From positions 45,601 to 109,600 of IMG/VR virus record IMGVR_UViG_3300042465_007464: a stretch of 64,000 nucleotides of DNA; one strand, written 5' to 3'. Shown one piece after another: positions 8,442-18,418 of this stretch; the first letter of the stretch is position 1, and every line of letters starts with the position of its first letter. A program made the position numbers and the translations under genes. This DNA is from a virus. Under the pieces are notes generated by a model that was not told the DNA's origin, searched no databases, and saw only the letters and a list, made by a program, of their open reading frames with translations.

Positions 8442-9075
8442 CTGTTTCCTTGTCTAAATTGTTTAAAAAATCTTGTTTAAATTTATCAAATTGTTTTTGT
8501 ATTGTTTCATCAAATTCTTCAGCAGTCATTCGAGCCGTCCATGCTTCTTGTTGACCTTCTGAATTAGTTACGAAATTTGATGCTTCGGTATATACTTGTT
8601 TTAACATTGCTACATCGCGTTCTGCAGCTGCTAACCAAGCAAGTTTATTTTCACGAATCTTAGATTGTTCGTATTCTTCAAATTTACCTTCTTTTTTCAA
8701 TTCATGTTCCATTTCAATTGTGCAATCAAAACACATTCCATGAATCTTACGCATTTTTTGGTCCAACTGATGCGTTCCAATGCAAGTGCATGTTTCTTTG
8801 CGACAATTTGGAAATGCGCGAATTTCTTCTCGTATAGATTGAAGTGCGTCGCTGGCTTTGGTTTTCTTAACTCGAAATCCATCACGTTGTTCATAAATGT
8901 AAGTGATGCCGGTACTAGAATCCGTCTCTTCCCATGTGTCACCTACTTCATGCCGTTCGTTGCGTTTTGCAACTTGTTCTGCATCAGAGAACCCAACTGT
9001 TTTTTTAGTTTGGAACTTGTGTGTGCCATCCAACATTTGTTGAATCGCTTTGGTGTTTTGTAACTTTTTTGACAT
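8428..9075 (-). CDS. Conserved Cys-rich protein next to terminase, unknown function
   Basis: 215 residues. The start LQNTKAIQQMLDGTHKFQT is a pattern I associate with a family next to terminase genes in T4-like marine phages. A zinc-finger-like region follows: C91, C96, C98 and CFDC at 115-118. The C-terminal half is helical and acidic. Its position before the portal/terminase genes makes a role in packaging possible, but I see no helix-turn-helix or other small-terminase evidence. Confidence 0.7.
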   Translation of the reverse strand: MSKKLQNTKAIQQMLDGTHKFQTKKTVGFSDAEQVAKRNERHEVGDTWEETDSSTGITYIYEQRDGFRVKKTKASDALQSIREEIRAFPNCRKETCTCIGTHQLDQKMRKIHGMCFDCTIEMEHELKKEGKFEEYEQSKIRENKLAWLAAAERDVAMLKQVYTEASNFVTNSEGQQEAWTARMTAEEFDETIQKQFDKFKQDFLNNLDKETDENN

Positions 9076-9091
9076 ATAACTTATTTATTAA

Positions 9092-9862
9092 TTATTCAAC
9101 TTCATTGCTTACATTTGCTAATGCAGCCAAGTTTTGAATTATTTTTTTACGTAATAATACATAAAACGTTTTCGCATCTTTTGGATCTACTTCTTTAGTT
9201 AATTTATCAGCTACATTCATTAATGCAGTAACTTGTTTAACCGTTCCGTCAGATTTTAAACTATCAATGAATTTTTGAGTATTGATTGCTTCTTGTTCTG
9301 CAGGTTCTATTTCAGGTGCTGGAGCTGGAGCAGCTGGTGCTTCTGGTGCAGGTGCGGCAGTTGCATCTGGAGCAGGAGCTGCCATTGGATCCGCAGGAAC
9401 TTCTTCTGCCGACGGTTCTTCAATTGGCTCTTCTGCAGGTACGGCTTGTTCTGCTAACACACGTGCAATTTTTCTACGTACATATTCACGTATCACTCGT
9501 TCTTTTTGTTCACGAGTTAGATTTTCAATTTTATCTTTCAATACGTCTTCAACGCTTTTTTCTTCATCGTCTTGACGTTTCTTAAGACGTTTTGCTGCAG
9601 TTTTAGGATCGTAATCTGCATCTTCTAAATCTTTGTATAAACGATCGTCTGCTTCATATTTCGGAATCATTTTTCCGTCATCTTGCATCTCTTTGTCAGT
9701 TTTACGAAGAACGTTAAGTTGTTTGTCTTTTGTAGAATTCGGATTCATTCCTCCATCTTTATCATCTGTAGTATAATCTTTAATGTCTTTGCGAGGTTTT
9801 GGTTTTTGTGATTTTTCCAAATCCTTTGGTGCTTTGTATTTGCTTTTGTGTTTGTCAGCCAT
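9092..9862 (-). CDS. Low-complexity charged and Pro/Ala-rich protein
   Basis: 256 residues in three parts: a very charged N-terminal half (Lys/Asp-rich, PKPRKDIKDYTTDDKDGG), a helix ending RKIARVLAEQ, which contains the LxE protease consensus, then a Pro/Ala/Glu linker made of APAPEAPAAP-like repeats (about 150-190) and a globular C-terminal helix bundle. TAGGA and a late-type element precede the ATG. It resembles processed internal head proteins in composition. No family recognised. Confidence 0.7.
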   Translation of the reverse strand: MADKHKSKYKAPKDLEKSQKPKPRKDIKDYTTDDKDGGMNPNSTKDKQLNVLRKTDKEMQDDGKMIPKYEADDRLYKDLEDADYDPKTAAKRLKKRQDDEEKSVEDVLKDKIENLTREQKERVIREYVRRKIARVLAEQAVPAEEPIEEPSAEEVPADPMAAPAPDATAAPAPEAPAAPAPAPEIEPAEQEAINTQKFIDSLKSDGTVKQVTALMNVADKLTKEVDPKDAKTFYVLLRKKIIQNLAALANVSNEVE

Positions 9863-9883
9863 TGATAAAATCCTATATTTTAT

Positions 9884-9891
9884 ATAAATAT
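9884..9891 (-). promoter_or_regulatory. Late-type ATATTTAT element
   Basis: ATATTTATATAAAATATAGGA on the coding strand, about 22-29 bases before the ATG at 9862. Confidence 0.55.
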
Positions 9892-9894
9892 CAG

Positions 9895-10476
9895 TTAAAC
9901 AGATTTAACCGATTTTTTATTTAATAACGCTTTTGAAATATTTTCAGAATGTTTTGCAGTTCGCGGTGGTTTCTTTTTATTTTTAAGTGACTTACTAATA
10001 TTAAGTTTATGTTCATCACTCATTGGCCCACGACTTAAACCAGATTTACCTTTATTCCATGGAATGCGCCCCTTTCCAGCTTTAGAAATTTTTTCTCGAG
10101 TTTCTATAGAATATTTAACGGTTTTTCCTTTATTTTGTTTACCTAATTGTTGTACAATCATTTGTTGCAGTTGTTTACAACGACTATATTCTTTCGAACT
10201 AATGATATAATTTCGTTCATGTTTTGAACTTTGATGATTCATCATTCTCCATAGTGCATAATGCAATTTTGTTTCGTTAAGATAAATTTCACAAAGAAGT
10301 TTATGTGCTATGAAATGTTCTCGAGCTGTAAGTAATACTAAATTAGTTTTATTATTTCGTCCATTTAAACATTTAGGAACGATATGATGTCGTTCGAAAT
10401 ATATGCCGCGACCTTTTTTACGATTCTCAGATTGACATCGCGCTATTAATTGTTCGTATATTTTTTTATAATTCAT
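9895..10476 (-). CDS. HNH homing endonuclease with NUMOD3-like repeats
   Basis: 193 residues. The HNH core is FERHHIVPKCLNG...NLVLLTAREHFIAHKLL (about 27-61), typical of phage free-standing homing endonucleases. The C-terminal part has repeated DNA-binding modules of NUMOD3 type (EKISKAGKGRIPWNKG and EHKLNISKSLKNKK). It is very Lys-rich. It follows a gene that itself contains a second, different HNH domain, only seven bases away. There is no ribosome-binding site or late element upstream, so expression is probably low or coupled. Confidence 0.9.
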   Translation of the reverse strand: MNYKKIYEQLIARCQSENRKKGRGIYFERHHIVPKCLNGRNNKTNLVLLTAREHFIAHKLLCEIYLNETKLHYALWRMMNHQSSKHERNYIISSKEYSRCKQLQQMIVQQLGKQNKGKTVKYSIETREKISKAGKGRIPWNKGKSGLSRGPMSDEHKLNISKSLKNKKKPPRTAKHSENISKALLNKKSVKSV

Positions 10477-10483
10477 TACTAAA

Positions 10484-13400
10484 TCATCGTGCGTACTTTA
10501 ATACTCCTAGTAACTGATTTACTGGCGCAAAAGCACCTGTCATTTTATATGTATGCCCCTTGTACACAAATACTATGCCTTCTGCTGGTATTATGGCATC
10601 AAATCCTCCAAGCCGTTGTATACGGCGTAATTCCAATTCCAATTTAGATATTGTAGCAGGATTACCTGTTGCTTGTAAATCTTTGATAAGTTCTGCCAAT
10701 TCCGTTTTAATTTGCTGAACTGTTTTATCTGGATTTGCGGCAAGGAAGTTTTCTGCATTTTTCATTACAACTACACCTAATCTTAAAAATATAGATTCAA
10801 ACGGTTCTAAGTTTTGTTTGCGATACGCTTTGAAATCTTTTTTATCGAATTCAGTTACCCATGCGGCAAATTCCGGACTTGCAATTTGTTTTTTAAGCAT
10901 GGCAATATTAGTTGATTTATCATCAAATGACCAACGCAATACGAGTGCATTTAAAACATCTTCTGGAATTTGATATCCCAATTCTTGTGCTTTACTTGCA
11001 ATAACATCGCGCCACCATGCTTTATGATATTCGCGAATCATGTCCTGATCTTTTAATCCGTAACGTTTTTCTAGTTGTTCTATTTCTGCAAAAAATGCTG
11101 CTTGTTGATCTTCGAAATCCACAGCACGTCCCATTTTGATGCGTTGCGGTGGAATAAATGAAAATGTATTTTGCATATGTGCATTTGCATCTTGTATGAT
11201 TCGTTGCATCATTGCGCCCCCACCTAAATCCGTTTCTACAGTATTACCGGCTTCATCATATTCTACTAAATTGTGAAATTGAAGATGTGCTTTGTCATAT
11301 GATATTACGTTTCGAGTTGCTGGATATATTATTTCCATGTTAGCAAATACTCTACCATTTTTGAATATTTGTGCTAATCGTTCTGCAGGTATTTGACGCA
11401 TTGCTTCCGTTAAATCTTCTGCACACGCACGATATGCATCTACGACACGTTGATAATTTGCTCCAGCATCTGCACCATTCTTTTGTGTAGTCTCTTGTTG
11501 TTTGCGTTCAAAATCTGCAATCAATTGATCTGGAGTCATTGGATTAATGATAGTGCCTTTGTTTCTGGCAAATCCTGGCTGTCCATCTTTCCAAGTAACT
11601 TGAATGTTTTGTCCATCAGTTTTTTCAGAAACGGCTTCTTCCATGTCTAATCGACCCGACAATGCACGTGCTACGATTTCTTTCATATCACCAAATGTCA
11701 GTCCGTGATCATCCCATGGATGTGCCATATGCCCTGCTGCGCCTCCGCAAACTAATAATTGTTTAGTTTCGTGTTCAAAAATCATTTCTTGCAATTCGAT
11801 AAAAGAAATAGATGATTTTATATTTTTTGTTTCATTGATTATACTAGGCAATATTTCTAAATTACAGAAATGTGCAATAATATTTGGATCAACATTATTA
11901 ACAAATCCATCGAATATTGAATATTTATGATCTAAATGAAATTTTTTACTTCGTTTCTCTATATCTTTTATTTGATCTTTATATTGTTTTATAGTACGTT
12001 CTGATAGTTTTCTTACTTCATCGCGATATCTAATATATTCTGGTTTTTTATTTGGATCTAAATATCTACCAGATGCATATGCTCGAGTTCGAATTTCTTC
12101 TAATTGTTTTTTCGCGCGTACGATGTTGTGTGGTAATGCTGCAGCATTTGTTACGTTATATTTTTCAAGTAATGTTTTACGTTGTTTTTCAATATTATTG
12201 AAATTCGAATCTCCATACTTATTAAGTTTTGTTTGTTTTATTTTATCTACTAATTGTATATCATTCATTGGATTATTTTCAGATAAGCTTATTCGTAATG
12301 AATCTGAAATAGTTTTTGAATCCGGGAATTGTTTTTTATATTCATTAATTGTAGTTTGATGTTTGAACTTTAAATGATTAGGGGTAATTTGTTTCATAGA
12401 AATGCCACATAATTCACATTTTACGCCTCCTTCTGTTAAAAGTTGTCCTTTGCCCATTGCCGATTCGATACGACTGATACGATAAATAACATCATCTGGA
12501 TCGTTAGATTGCCAGTCTCGACTTTGTGATTTGATAGTACGTGGAATTAATTTAATTTTTCCTTGTTGTCTGTCAAATTCTAATTGGAATGGCATATGTA
12601 TCGGAACATCAAATTTATAATCAGATTCTACACCAGTTAGTTGTTTATTTATAAATTGATCTCTAATTTCTTCACCATATCTATCTGCTAAGTCTTGAAA
12701 TAATAGTTCTAAATCATCCAAACTAATCGGGTCTTCATTTCTAGGATTATTTAATTGATCAATAAAATGCGTAGTTTCGCCTTGAAAATCAACATCGATG
12801 CCATAATCATGAAAGAAACGATCTATGATGGGTTCAATTTCTCGAAGATCCTTGCGCGTAATGTAATCTTCTTTTTCATTGATAATACTTTCAACTAATT
12901 TAGCACCAACCACTGTCTTTGCAAATTTATCAAAATCATATACAAATGATTCGCCGCGATGTTTATCTAAAAATGCACGAAGATGTTTTATTTTTGCGGC
13001 GTGACGTGCCTTCTCTTTTGGAAACATCATGGATTCAACAACATCTTCAACATCTTCTTGCAATTGCGTTTTCCACCACGCTGTTGAAAAAAGTGCAGCT
13101 TCTTGAACTCCGGTTAATATCTGCCAAGCATTTTTTACCGTAGCTTCATCTTGTTCCGGATATGCGTAACGAAATTCGTCATAATTTCTAGTTTGCAATG
13201 CTTGACGAACGTTGGTTGCTGATATCGGTTCTCCCGTTTCATATGTTAATGGCTCAACATCAATCGGCAGTAATGTTGCATCAATACCCGACGGAATTTG
13301 TCGTCCTTTTTTATCTCCAATTGTAGCATATTTGTCTACATTAGGAACGAAATCCATTGCACGAACATAATCATCTCCTTTTTTAGATGCAGCCATTGCA

Positions 13401-13681
13401 TATCGTCCTGTTGCATCTTGCGGCAATGCAAATAAGTATTCATATGCGGCCATGATAGGCGAATTGAATTCGGTAGGTTGCATTTCAATTTTTGGATCTG
13501 AATTCATCAGGTTGAACATTTGCATACTCATTTCGCGAGTAATTCCGTCTCGTTCTTTTGGCCCAATCAACATGATAACACGTCCAACTTGTGGATCTTG
13601 TGCGTAGCGTTGTGCTAATGCTAAATGTGCTCCTGTTAATGGTTTGAATCCTCCCGGGAAAAGTACTGTTATTTTATCCAT
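10484..13681 (-). CDS. HIGH-family nucleotidylyltransferase/ligase-fold fusion interrupted by an HNH domain
   Basis: 1065 residues. Residues 1-190 are a HIGH-superfamily nucleotidylyltransferase (GGFKPLTGAH, 10-19). About 275-400 is a conserved domain seen in T4-like phages (GIDVDFQGETTHFIDQLNNP). From 646 on there is a covalent nucleotidyltransferase/ligase fold: catalytic K687 in EKTDGQN, ARNKGTI, NMEIIYP, EGIVFVYKGH and YKMTG correspond to ligase motifs I, III, IV and V. The two halves would join as LLTEGG/AAGHMAHP, but 228 codons of HNH endonuclease (420-647) are inserted. Likely substrates are nucleotides, NAD-type cofactors or RNA ends; not resolvable here. Confidence 0.85.
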   Translation of the reverse strand: MDKITVLFPGGFKPLTGAHLALAQRYAQDPQVGRVIMLIGPKERDGITREMSMQMFNLMNSDPKIEMQPTEFNSPIMAAYEYLFALPQDATGRYAMAASKKGDDYVRAMDFVPNVDKYATIGDKKGRQIPSGIDATLLPIDVEPLTYETGEPISATNVRQALQTRNYDEFRYAYPEQDEATVKNAWQILTGVQEAALFSTAWWKTQLQEDVEDVVESMMFPKEKARHAAKIKHLRAFLDKHRGESFVYDFDKFAKTVVGAKLVESIINEKEDYITRKDLREIEPIIDRFFHDYGIDVDFQGETTHFIDQLNNPRNEDPISLDDLELLFQDLADRYGEEIRDQFINKQLTGVESDYKFDVPIHMPFQLEFDRQQGKIKLIPRTIKSQSRDWQSNDPDDVIYRISRIESAMGKGQLLTEGGVKCELCGISMKQITPNHLKFKHQTTINEYKKQFPDSKTISDSLRISLSENNPMNDIQLVDKIKQTKLNKYGDSNFNNIEKQRKTLLEKYNVTNAAALPHNIVRAKKQLEEIRTRAYASGRYLDPNKKPEYIRYRDEVRKLSERTIKQYKDQIKDIEKRSKKFHLDHKYSIFDGFVNNVDPNIIAHFCNLEILPSIINETKNIKSSISFIELQEMIFEHETKQLLVCGGAAGHMAHPWDDHGLTFGDMKEIVARALSGRLDMEEAVSEKTDGQNIQVTWKDGQPGFARNKGTIINPMTPDQLIADFERKQQETTQKNGADAGANYQRVVDAYRACAEDLTEAMRQIPAERLAQIFKNGRVFANMEIIYPATRNVISYDKAHLQFHNLVEYDEAGNTVETDLGGGAMMQRIIQDANAHMQNTFSFIPPQRIKMGRAVDFEDQQAAFFAEIEQLEKRYGLKDQDMIREYHKAWWRDVIASKAQELGYQIPEDVLNALVLRWSFDDKSTNIAMLKKQIASPEFAAWVTEFDKKDFKAYRKQNLEPFESIFLRLGVVVMKNAENFLAANPDKTVQQIKTELAELIKDLQATGNPATISKLELELRRIQRLGGFDAIIPAEGIVFVYKGHTYKMTGAFAPVNQLLGVLKYAR
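11747..12430 (-). mobile_element. In-frame inserted HNH homing endonuclease (228 codons)
   Basis: The insert is exactly 684 bases, keeps the host frame open at both ends and is bounded by the 7-base direct repeat GGAGGCG (coding strand; 12424-12430 and 11740-11746). It begins with a Cys2/His2-like finger (CELCG at 422-426 plus HLKFKH), continues through a SDSLRISLSENNP helix region and ends with an HNH nuclease (FHLDHKYS around 582-588; HFCNLEILP 604-612; NETKN). No intein blocks (N-terminal Cys, TxxH, C-terminal HN) are visible, and there is no space for a group I intron core. Confidence 0.8.
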
Positions 13682-13697
13682 TACATTTTCTTTTTAT

Positions 13698-13705
13698 ATA
13701 AATAT
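13698..13705 (-). promoter_or_regulatory. Late-type ATATTTAT element
   Basis: ATATTTATATAAAAAGAAA on the coding strand, about 17-24 bases before the ATG at 13681. Confidence 0.5.
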
Positions 13706-13717
13706 ATTATTTTCATA

Positions 13718-16700
13718 TTATGCAATTTCGTAACTACCATTCCAAATAAAACGATCGGTGTTTGCCCAAGTAAATGGTTGAGTTGCATTTACATCTAATG
13801 CTGTGCTACCAGTTGATTGGTATTGTATTGCTGTTTTATAATTAAATCCAGCACGTGCACCATTTAATAGGGCATTATACCAAGCAGAACCATTATCTAA
13901 TAAATTTGCTGACATTAATATAGCATCTGCATGTGATGCAGTAAACGGCATCGATACATACCATTCTCCAGATCCAAACGTTGTAGTTGAACCCATTACT
14001 ATGTTGCCTCTAACAAAACATGTTTTACCGACTAATTTATACCACCCTTGTAATGATCCATTTCCAATTGCAGGATTTGAAGATGCGGCTGTCCATGACG
14101 GAGTATATGATGTCCACGCAGTTGTTATGTCTGATCCATTTATCGTTACAGATCCGGTAGATACTATAGATCCTGTTACTCGCAATGATCCAGTAACTAA
14201 AACGCTACCCGTTACATCTAAATTTGCAGATGGTGAAGTTTTACCAATACCAACATTACCTGCAGTATCTATGATAAACGGCGTCGTATCTGGATTTGTT
14301 GAATCTTCTACAAGGAATGATGCTGATGTAGATGTATTGTTGATATGTAATTTTGCCGTTGGTGGATATGCATCGTCACCCATTCCAACGTTACCGTTAG
14401 CCATAATTTGCACCATGGAACTAGTGTAGTTTTGGAACACAAATAAAGGTCTTGTTGATGAACTGGAGATTGCTGTATTATTTGCATATCGAGCTCCCAT
14501 TGATATAAGAGCCGATGTTCCAGTGTCATCTGTTGTTTGTATACGTGTTTGTATACCTAATGCAACTGTGTTTGACCCACTTTGAATTCCTCGTATAAAT
14601 GGAGAAAACACACCGTTAGCAGTAGTACCATTAACTATGTCTAAATATCCATCTGCATCTTGAACTTGTGCTTTGAAAACGTTTTCTGCATTTGCCGATC
14701 CAGATGCAGCTTCTATAGTTAATGGATACGATGATGATGTCGTACGAATACCTATATTACCATTACCTAGCAAAGTCATTGTAGGACGACGTATGCCGTT
14801 ACTACCTACATTTGCAAACATTATTCCACCATCAGGAGTGGTGCCATTGAAATCAGTTTTTTCTATGATTAACCCATCGCCTGAACCTACAGCACCGTTA
14901 TCTTCATATTTAAAACGTGCACCATCTGCCGCAGGAATTCCTGATGATGATTCTGCACCGAAATACAATGCTACATCCCCTACAATACCAGCACGTATTG
15001 AACCACTGACATCTAATAAAGTACTAGCCGGTGGAGTTGTAGTACCAATACCGATATTACCAGCAGCTGTCATCGTCATATAAGTTGTGCCGTTATTTCT
15101 CCATTGAAACAATGGACGGGTTGCGGCTGCGACGGATGAAGCATCAGTTCCAATTCGACTATCAAATACCGTTATTGGAGTTGTTCCAGAATCTACAGCA
15201 CCTCTACCTATTAAAAACGATGCAATTTGTGTTGTTGAATTTTGTCCTAGTATAGTTGGAGTGAAAATACCGTTAGTAGTCGTTCCATTTTGAATTCTTA
15301 AGTAACTGTCAGTATCGTCATCTACTTGGAATCTAGCAATATTTTCTTGTGTACTAGCAACGGCGCTAGTTTGTACATTAAATTGTACTCCGTCGGCTAA
15401 TGCACCAATACCAACTTCTCCAGAACCGGATATCGATAATCTTGGAAAATTATTTGTAATAAGTAATAAATTTCTATCTACAACATTTCCAAAAATAGTA
15501 TTTGTAAGTGAACTATAATCCAATGTTCCAATATGTGAAGATGAGCTCGATTCGATTTGAATTACTGGTCCGTCAGTTTCTAAATTCCGTATATACAATA
15601 TCCCATTTGGATTAGAAACTGATGACGTAAGATAAAAAAATTGAGGATATAATATCGGAATATTAGCATATCCGCCGGCTGGAGATACTTCTAATATTTC
15701 AGATACTTCTACTATGTGTGCAAATTGACGAAATGTTTGTAATGCATTTTCATAATGATTACTTAAATAACTAACAGTCCAAAATTCTGCACTTTGTAAC
15801 AACGTTGCTCGACAATTATAATCTAATGGCATAACCACGCCATCGTAATTTGTTCCCGCAACAGTTGCACGTCCTCTTTGAAATGCAATAGAATAGTTAT
15901 CGTAGCCATCATTGCCTTGAATGTACGAATCGGGCATATTTGGATGTGGTGCATTTTTAGCAAGGTATATCTTATTTGTTTGCGGATATTCCGATTCTAT
16001 AACAATAATTGACCCATATGAACGATATTGTCCAGACGACCCCCAAGAATCTGGATGTATTTTTATAGCACCTATAGGATACATTGTTTGTGATCCGGTA
16101 GAAAAGTTAGCTGGAAATTTTACGAACATTGCCGGCGAGGTACTTCCTGTGTAATTAGAATCGTGACTGCCAGTTAAATTTAAACACATATATGTACGAC
16201 CGCCATACGTATATGTTGACAAATGCGGATCCGAACTACTACTGATTTGTACTACTCGATATACATATAAATCTGCAGTATTAGTTCCTCGAAAATCGCC
16301 ATTACTAGCAGTAATATTTCCTGCACTATCTAAATGAAATCCACTTGATGAAATTTCAATATTACCATTTGCGCCTGATATAAACTGATTAGAACTACCT
16401 ACAAAGAATTTATCCGTACGGATATCTAATTCCGAATCTCGAGTTGAATAACGAAGATAACTTGCGGTATTCGCATACAATTCAATACCTACACCACTAT
16501 ACGCAGCGCCTTTACTTGTAGAACCCGATAATGCAGACCCAGACCATATTAAGAATCCCGGATTGCCTGCATCGAACCCTGTATACCCTAAGGATCTAAC
16601 ATATCCCGTGTTACGTTGTCCGGTAATTGCAATACCTGAACCTAATGCGTCAGCTACATACAATGAACCAGTTATCATAGAATAATCGCCATCTATGTAA

Positions 16701-18391
16701 CGATTTCCACCTTGCCATGATTTATCGTTAACATATGTTATTTGTTTGCTTCGATCTCCAGCTACATTGTAATATTCTATTTTAAATGAAAGTTGATTTC
16801 CTGATTTATGTGCTGTTGGAACTAAACTTCGTATACGAGTGTAATTTGGAGTATATCCTGAATCATTATCCGTTGTAGTTCGTACATCGGAAAATTGCCA
16901 AGTACCATTTTCCAAAACCAATAACAATGTAGCAGTTCCATCTTTATCTGCTTCGAAATTGAATACATAATCATCTAAACGTTGATTATCACTATCTAAT
17001 TCAATTTCTCCAATTCTGCGTCCTAATATAACAGGTAGTTGTTGATTGAATAAATCAGTGGAATCGAAATTGAATGCACTACCAGATAAATATACAGATA
17101 GTTTAGGTAGCAATTCATTATTGCTAGTTCCTATTGCATCAATTGTTATTTTGTATTCAGCTCCGCCAACAAATGTTGCAGCGTACGCAGATTTTATTTG
17201 TGCTACATGAACTGCATCAGATGCAGATACATCCGTACTACTAGAAACTAACATTGCATTGTTAAGTGATGAAGTAGTCCAAGTTAACGTAGGTGCCGTT
17301 GCTGTAGTTTTTCCTATATACGTACGTGCTTCCCAATACGTATCAATTATGCTTTGTGAAGTAAATGAACCGATACTTAAATATGGACTTAATGATGCGG
17401 TGCTACTTACAAACATTTCAGTTTCTACTAGTTCAACATCATTAATCAATTCCCACGTGCCAACAGTACCGTTATTGTTCATAAACGTTTTGATACGTGC
17501 AACATCGCCAGTTGCGGGTTGTAAACCTCGTATTTCTATTGCTGCATACGACTCGGAATTTTGAGTTGCAACATATGTAGGAGTTGCTTCATATGAAATT
17601 GAATATGAAGATGCATCAAAATTTTTGTAAGTATGAACGGTCATACTTGCACTATGTAATACTTGATATTCTGTATCTAATAGTGCTAACGAATCTGATA
17701 GTATTTTTTTTATTGTTGTAGTATACGCAGTTGTAGATAGCGTATAATCGGGAGTTGGAGTAGGATTTTGTGGCGTCGAAACTGTAATAGTTCCACCTAC
17801 CATATCTCTGGTAAATTTTCCGTTGTATAATTGTATAGCTGGTTGTTCTTGATATGATGTATATTGTACGGTGCCTGTTGAATACGTAGGAAATTGACCG
17901 TTCGTATACACGCGGTCTAAATGTACACCTACTTGTTCCGTAATATTTACTGTTGGTAATTCATCAAAAACAATTTCCGTTATATTCGGAGACATCGCAT
18001 TTACCGTAGATTCTCGAGTCCATTTAACGTTAGGAAGTCCTTGCCATTCATCGGGTACGTTAGCTGATTGGCCAATCATCGTAACCGTGCATGCACCAGA
18101 CGGAGTTTCTTCATAAACGTATATGGAAATGATTATGGAACCATCATCTGTTAAATAATCGACTACTTCATAATAAATCGGTTCGCCATTGAAATCAATT
18201 ATTTCAATATCTATAGGACTTCCATAAACAAATGCATCAGGATTACCTTTAAATCTAAATGAATTTTTACCAGCAGTAAATTGCGTAGGAAATTCAGTAA
18301 TTTGAAAATAATCCGGAGAATCTAGTGACGTATCTTCAACGTAAACTGGAGTATTTTGTAAATCTTTATAAATTATTTCTTTGCGTTTCAT
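13718..18391 (-). CDS. Giant tail fibre / receptor-binding protein
   Basis: 1557 residues of Ser/Thr/Gly/Asn-rich beta structure. The N-terminal 600 residues carry lectin-like beta domains. The middle has fibre-shaft repeats of the GNIGIGTTTP...LLDVSGSIRAG and GNVGIGKTSPSANLDVTGS kind common in Bacteroidota phage fibres. The C-terminal about 130 residues (WTSYTPSWTAASSNPAIGNG ... SGEWYVSMPF) resemble a receptor-binding head domain found on unrelated phage fibres. It has a late-type element upstream. It lies away from the baseplate cluster, next to the recombination genes. Confidence 0.85.
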   Translation of the reverse strand: MKRKEIIYKDLQNTPVYVEDTSLDSPDYFQITEFPTQFTAGKNSFRFKGNPDAFVYGSPIDIEIIDFNGEPIYYEVVDYLTDDGSIIISIYVYEETPSGACTVTMIGQSANVPDEWQGLPNVKWTRESTVNAMSPNITEIVFDELPTVNITEQVGVHLDRVYTNGQFPTYSTGTVQYTSYQEQPAIQLYNGKFTRDMVGGTITVSTPQNPTPTPDYTLSTTAYTTTIKKILSDSLALLDTEYQVLHSASMTVHTYKNFDASSYSISYEATPTYVATQNSESYAAIEIRGLQPATGDVARIKTFMNNNGTVGTWELINDVELVETEMFVSSTASLSPYLSIGSFTSQSIIDTYWEARTYIGKTTATAPTLTWTTSSLNNAMLVSSSTDVSASDAVHVAQIKSAYAATFVGGAEYKITIDAIGTSNNELLPKLSVYLSGSAFNFDSTDLFNQQLPVILGRRIGEIELDSDNQRLDDYVFNFEADKDGTATLLLVLENGTWQFSDVRTTTDNDSGYTPNYTRIRSLVPTAHKSGNQLSFKIEYYNVAGDRSKQITYVNDKSWQGGNRYIDGDYSMITGSLYVADALGSGIAITGQRNTGYVRSLGYTGFDAGNPGFLIWSGSALSGSTSKGAAYSGVGIELYANTASYLRYSTRDSELDIRTDKFFVGSSNQFISGANGNIEISSSGFHLDSAGNITASNGDFRGTNTADLYVYRVVQISSSSDPHLSTYTYGGRTYMCLNLTGSHDSNYTGSTSPAMFVKFPANFSTGSQTMYPIGAIKIHPDSWGSSGQYRSYGSIIVIESEYPQTNKIYLAKNAPHPNMPDSYIQGNDGYDNYSIAFQRGRATVAGTNYDGVVMPLDYNCRATLLQSAEFWTVSYLSNHYENALQTFRQFAHIVEVSEILEVSPAGGYANIPILYPQFFYLTSSVSNPNGILYIRNLETDGPVIQIESSSSSHIGTLDYSSLTNTIFGNVVDRNLLLITNNFPRLSISGSGEVGIGALADGVQFNVQTSAVASTQENIARFQVDDDTDSYLRIQNGTTTNGIFTPTILGQNSTTQIASFLIGRGAVDSGTTPITVFDSRIGTDASSVAAATRPLFQWRNNGTTYMTMTAAGNIGIGTTTPPASTLLDVSGSIRAGIVGDVALYFGAESSSGIPAADGARFKYEDNGAVGSGDGLIIEKTDFNGTTPDGGIMFANVGSNGIRRPTMTLLGNGNIGIRTTSSSYPLTIEAASGSANAENVFKAQVQDADGYLDIVNGTTANGVFSPFIRGIQSGSNTVALGIQTRIQTTDDTGTSALISMGARYANNTAISSSSTRPLFVFQNYTSSMVQIMANGNVGMGDDAYPPTAKLHINNTSTSASFLVEDSTNPDTTPFIIDTAGNVGIGKTSPSANLDVTGSVLVTGSLRVTGSIVSTGSVTINGSDITTAWTSYTPSWTAASSNPAIGNGSLQGWYKLVGKTCFVRGNIVMGSTTTFGSGEWYVSMPFTASHADAILMSANLLDNGSAWYNALLNGARAGFNYKTAIQYQSTGSTALDVNATQPFTWANTDRFIWNGSYEIA

Positions 18392-18410
18392 CCACAGATA
18401 TTCTTTTTAT

Positions 18411-18418
18411 ATAAATAT
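18411..18418 (-). promoter_or_regulatory. Late-type ATATTTAT element before fibre gene
   Basis: ATATTTATATAAAAAGAATAT on the coding strand, about 20-27 bases before the fibre ATG at 18391. Confidence 0.5.

Noticed and set aside
9275-9585. Plus-strand genes opposite the Pro/Ala-rich protein
   Set aside because: They are mirror frames of a repetitive Ala/Pro/Glu stretch with no start signals.
11747-12430. Intein
   Set aside because: No catalytic first Cys/Ser, TxxH block or terminal HN; the segment is a finger plus HNH only.
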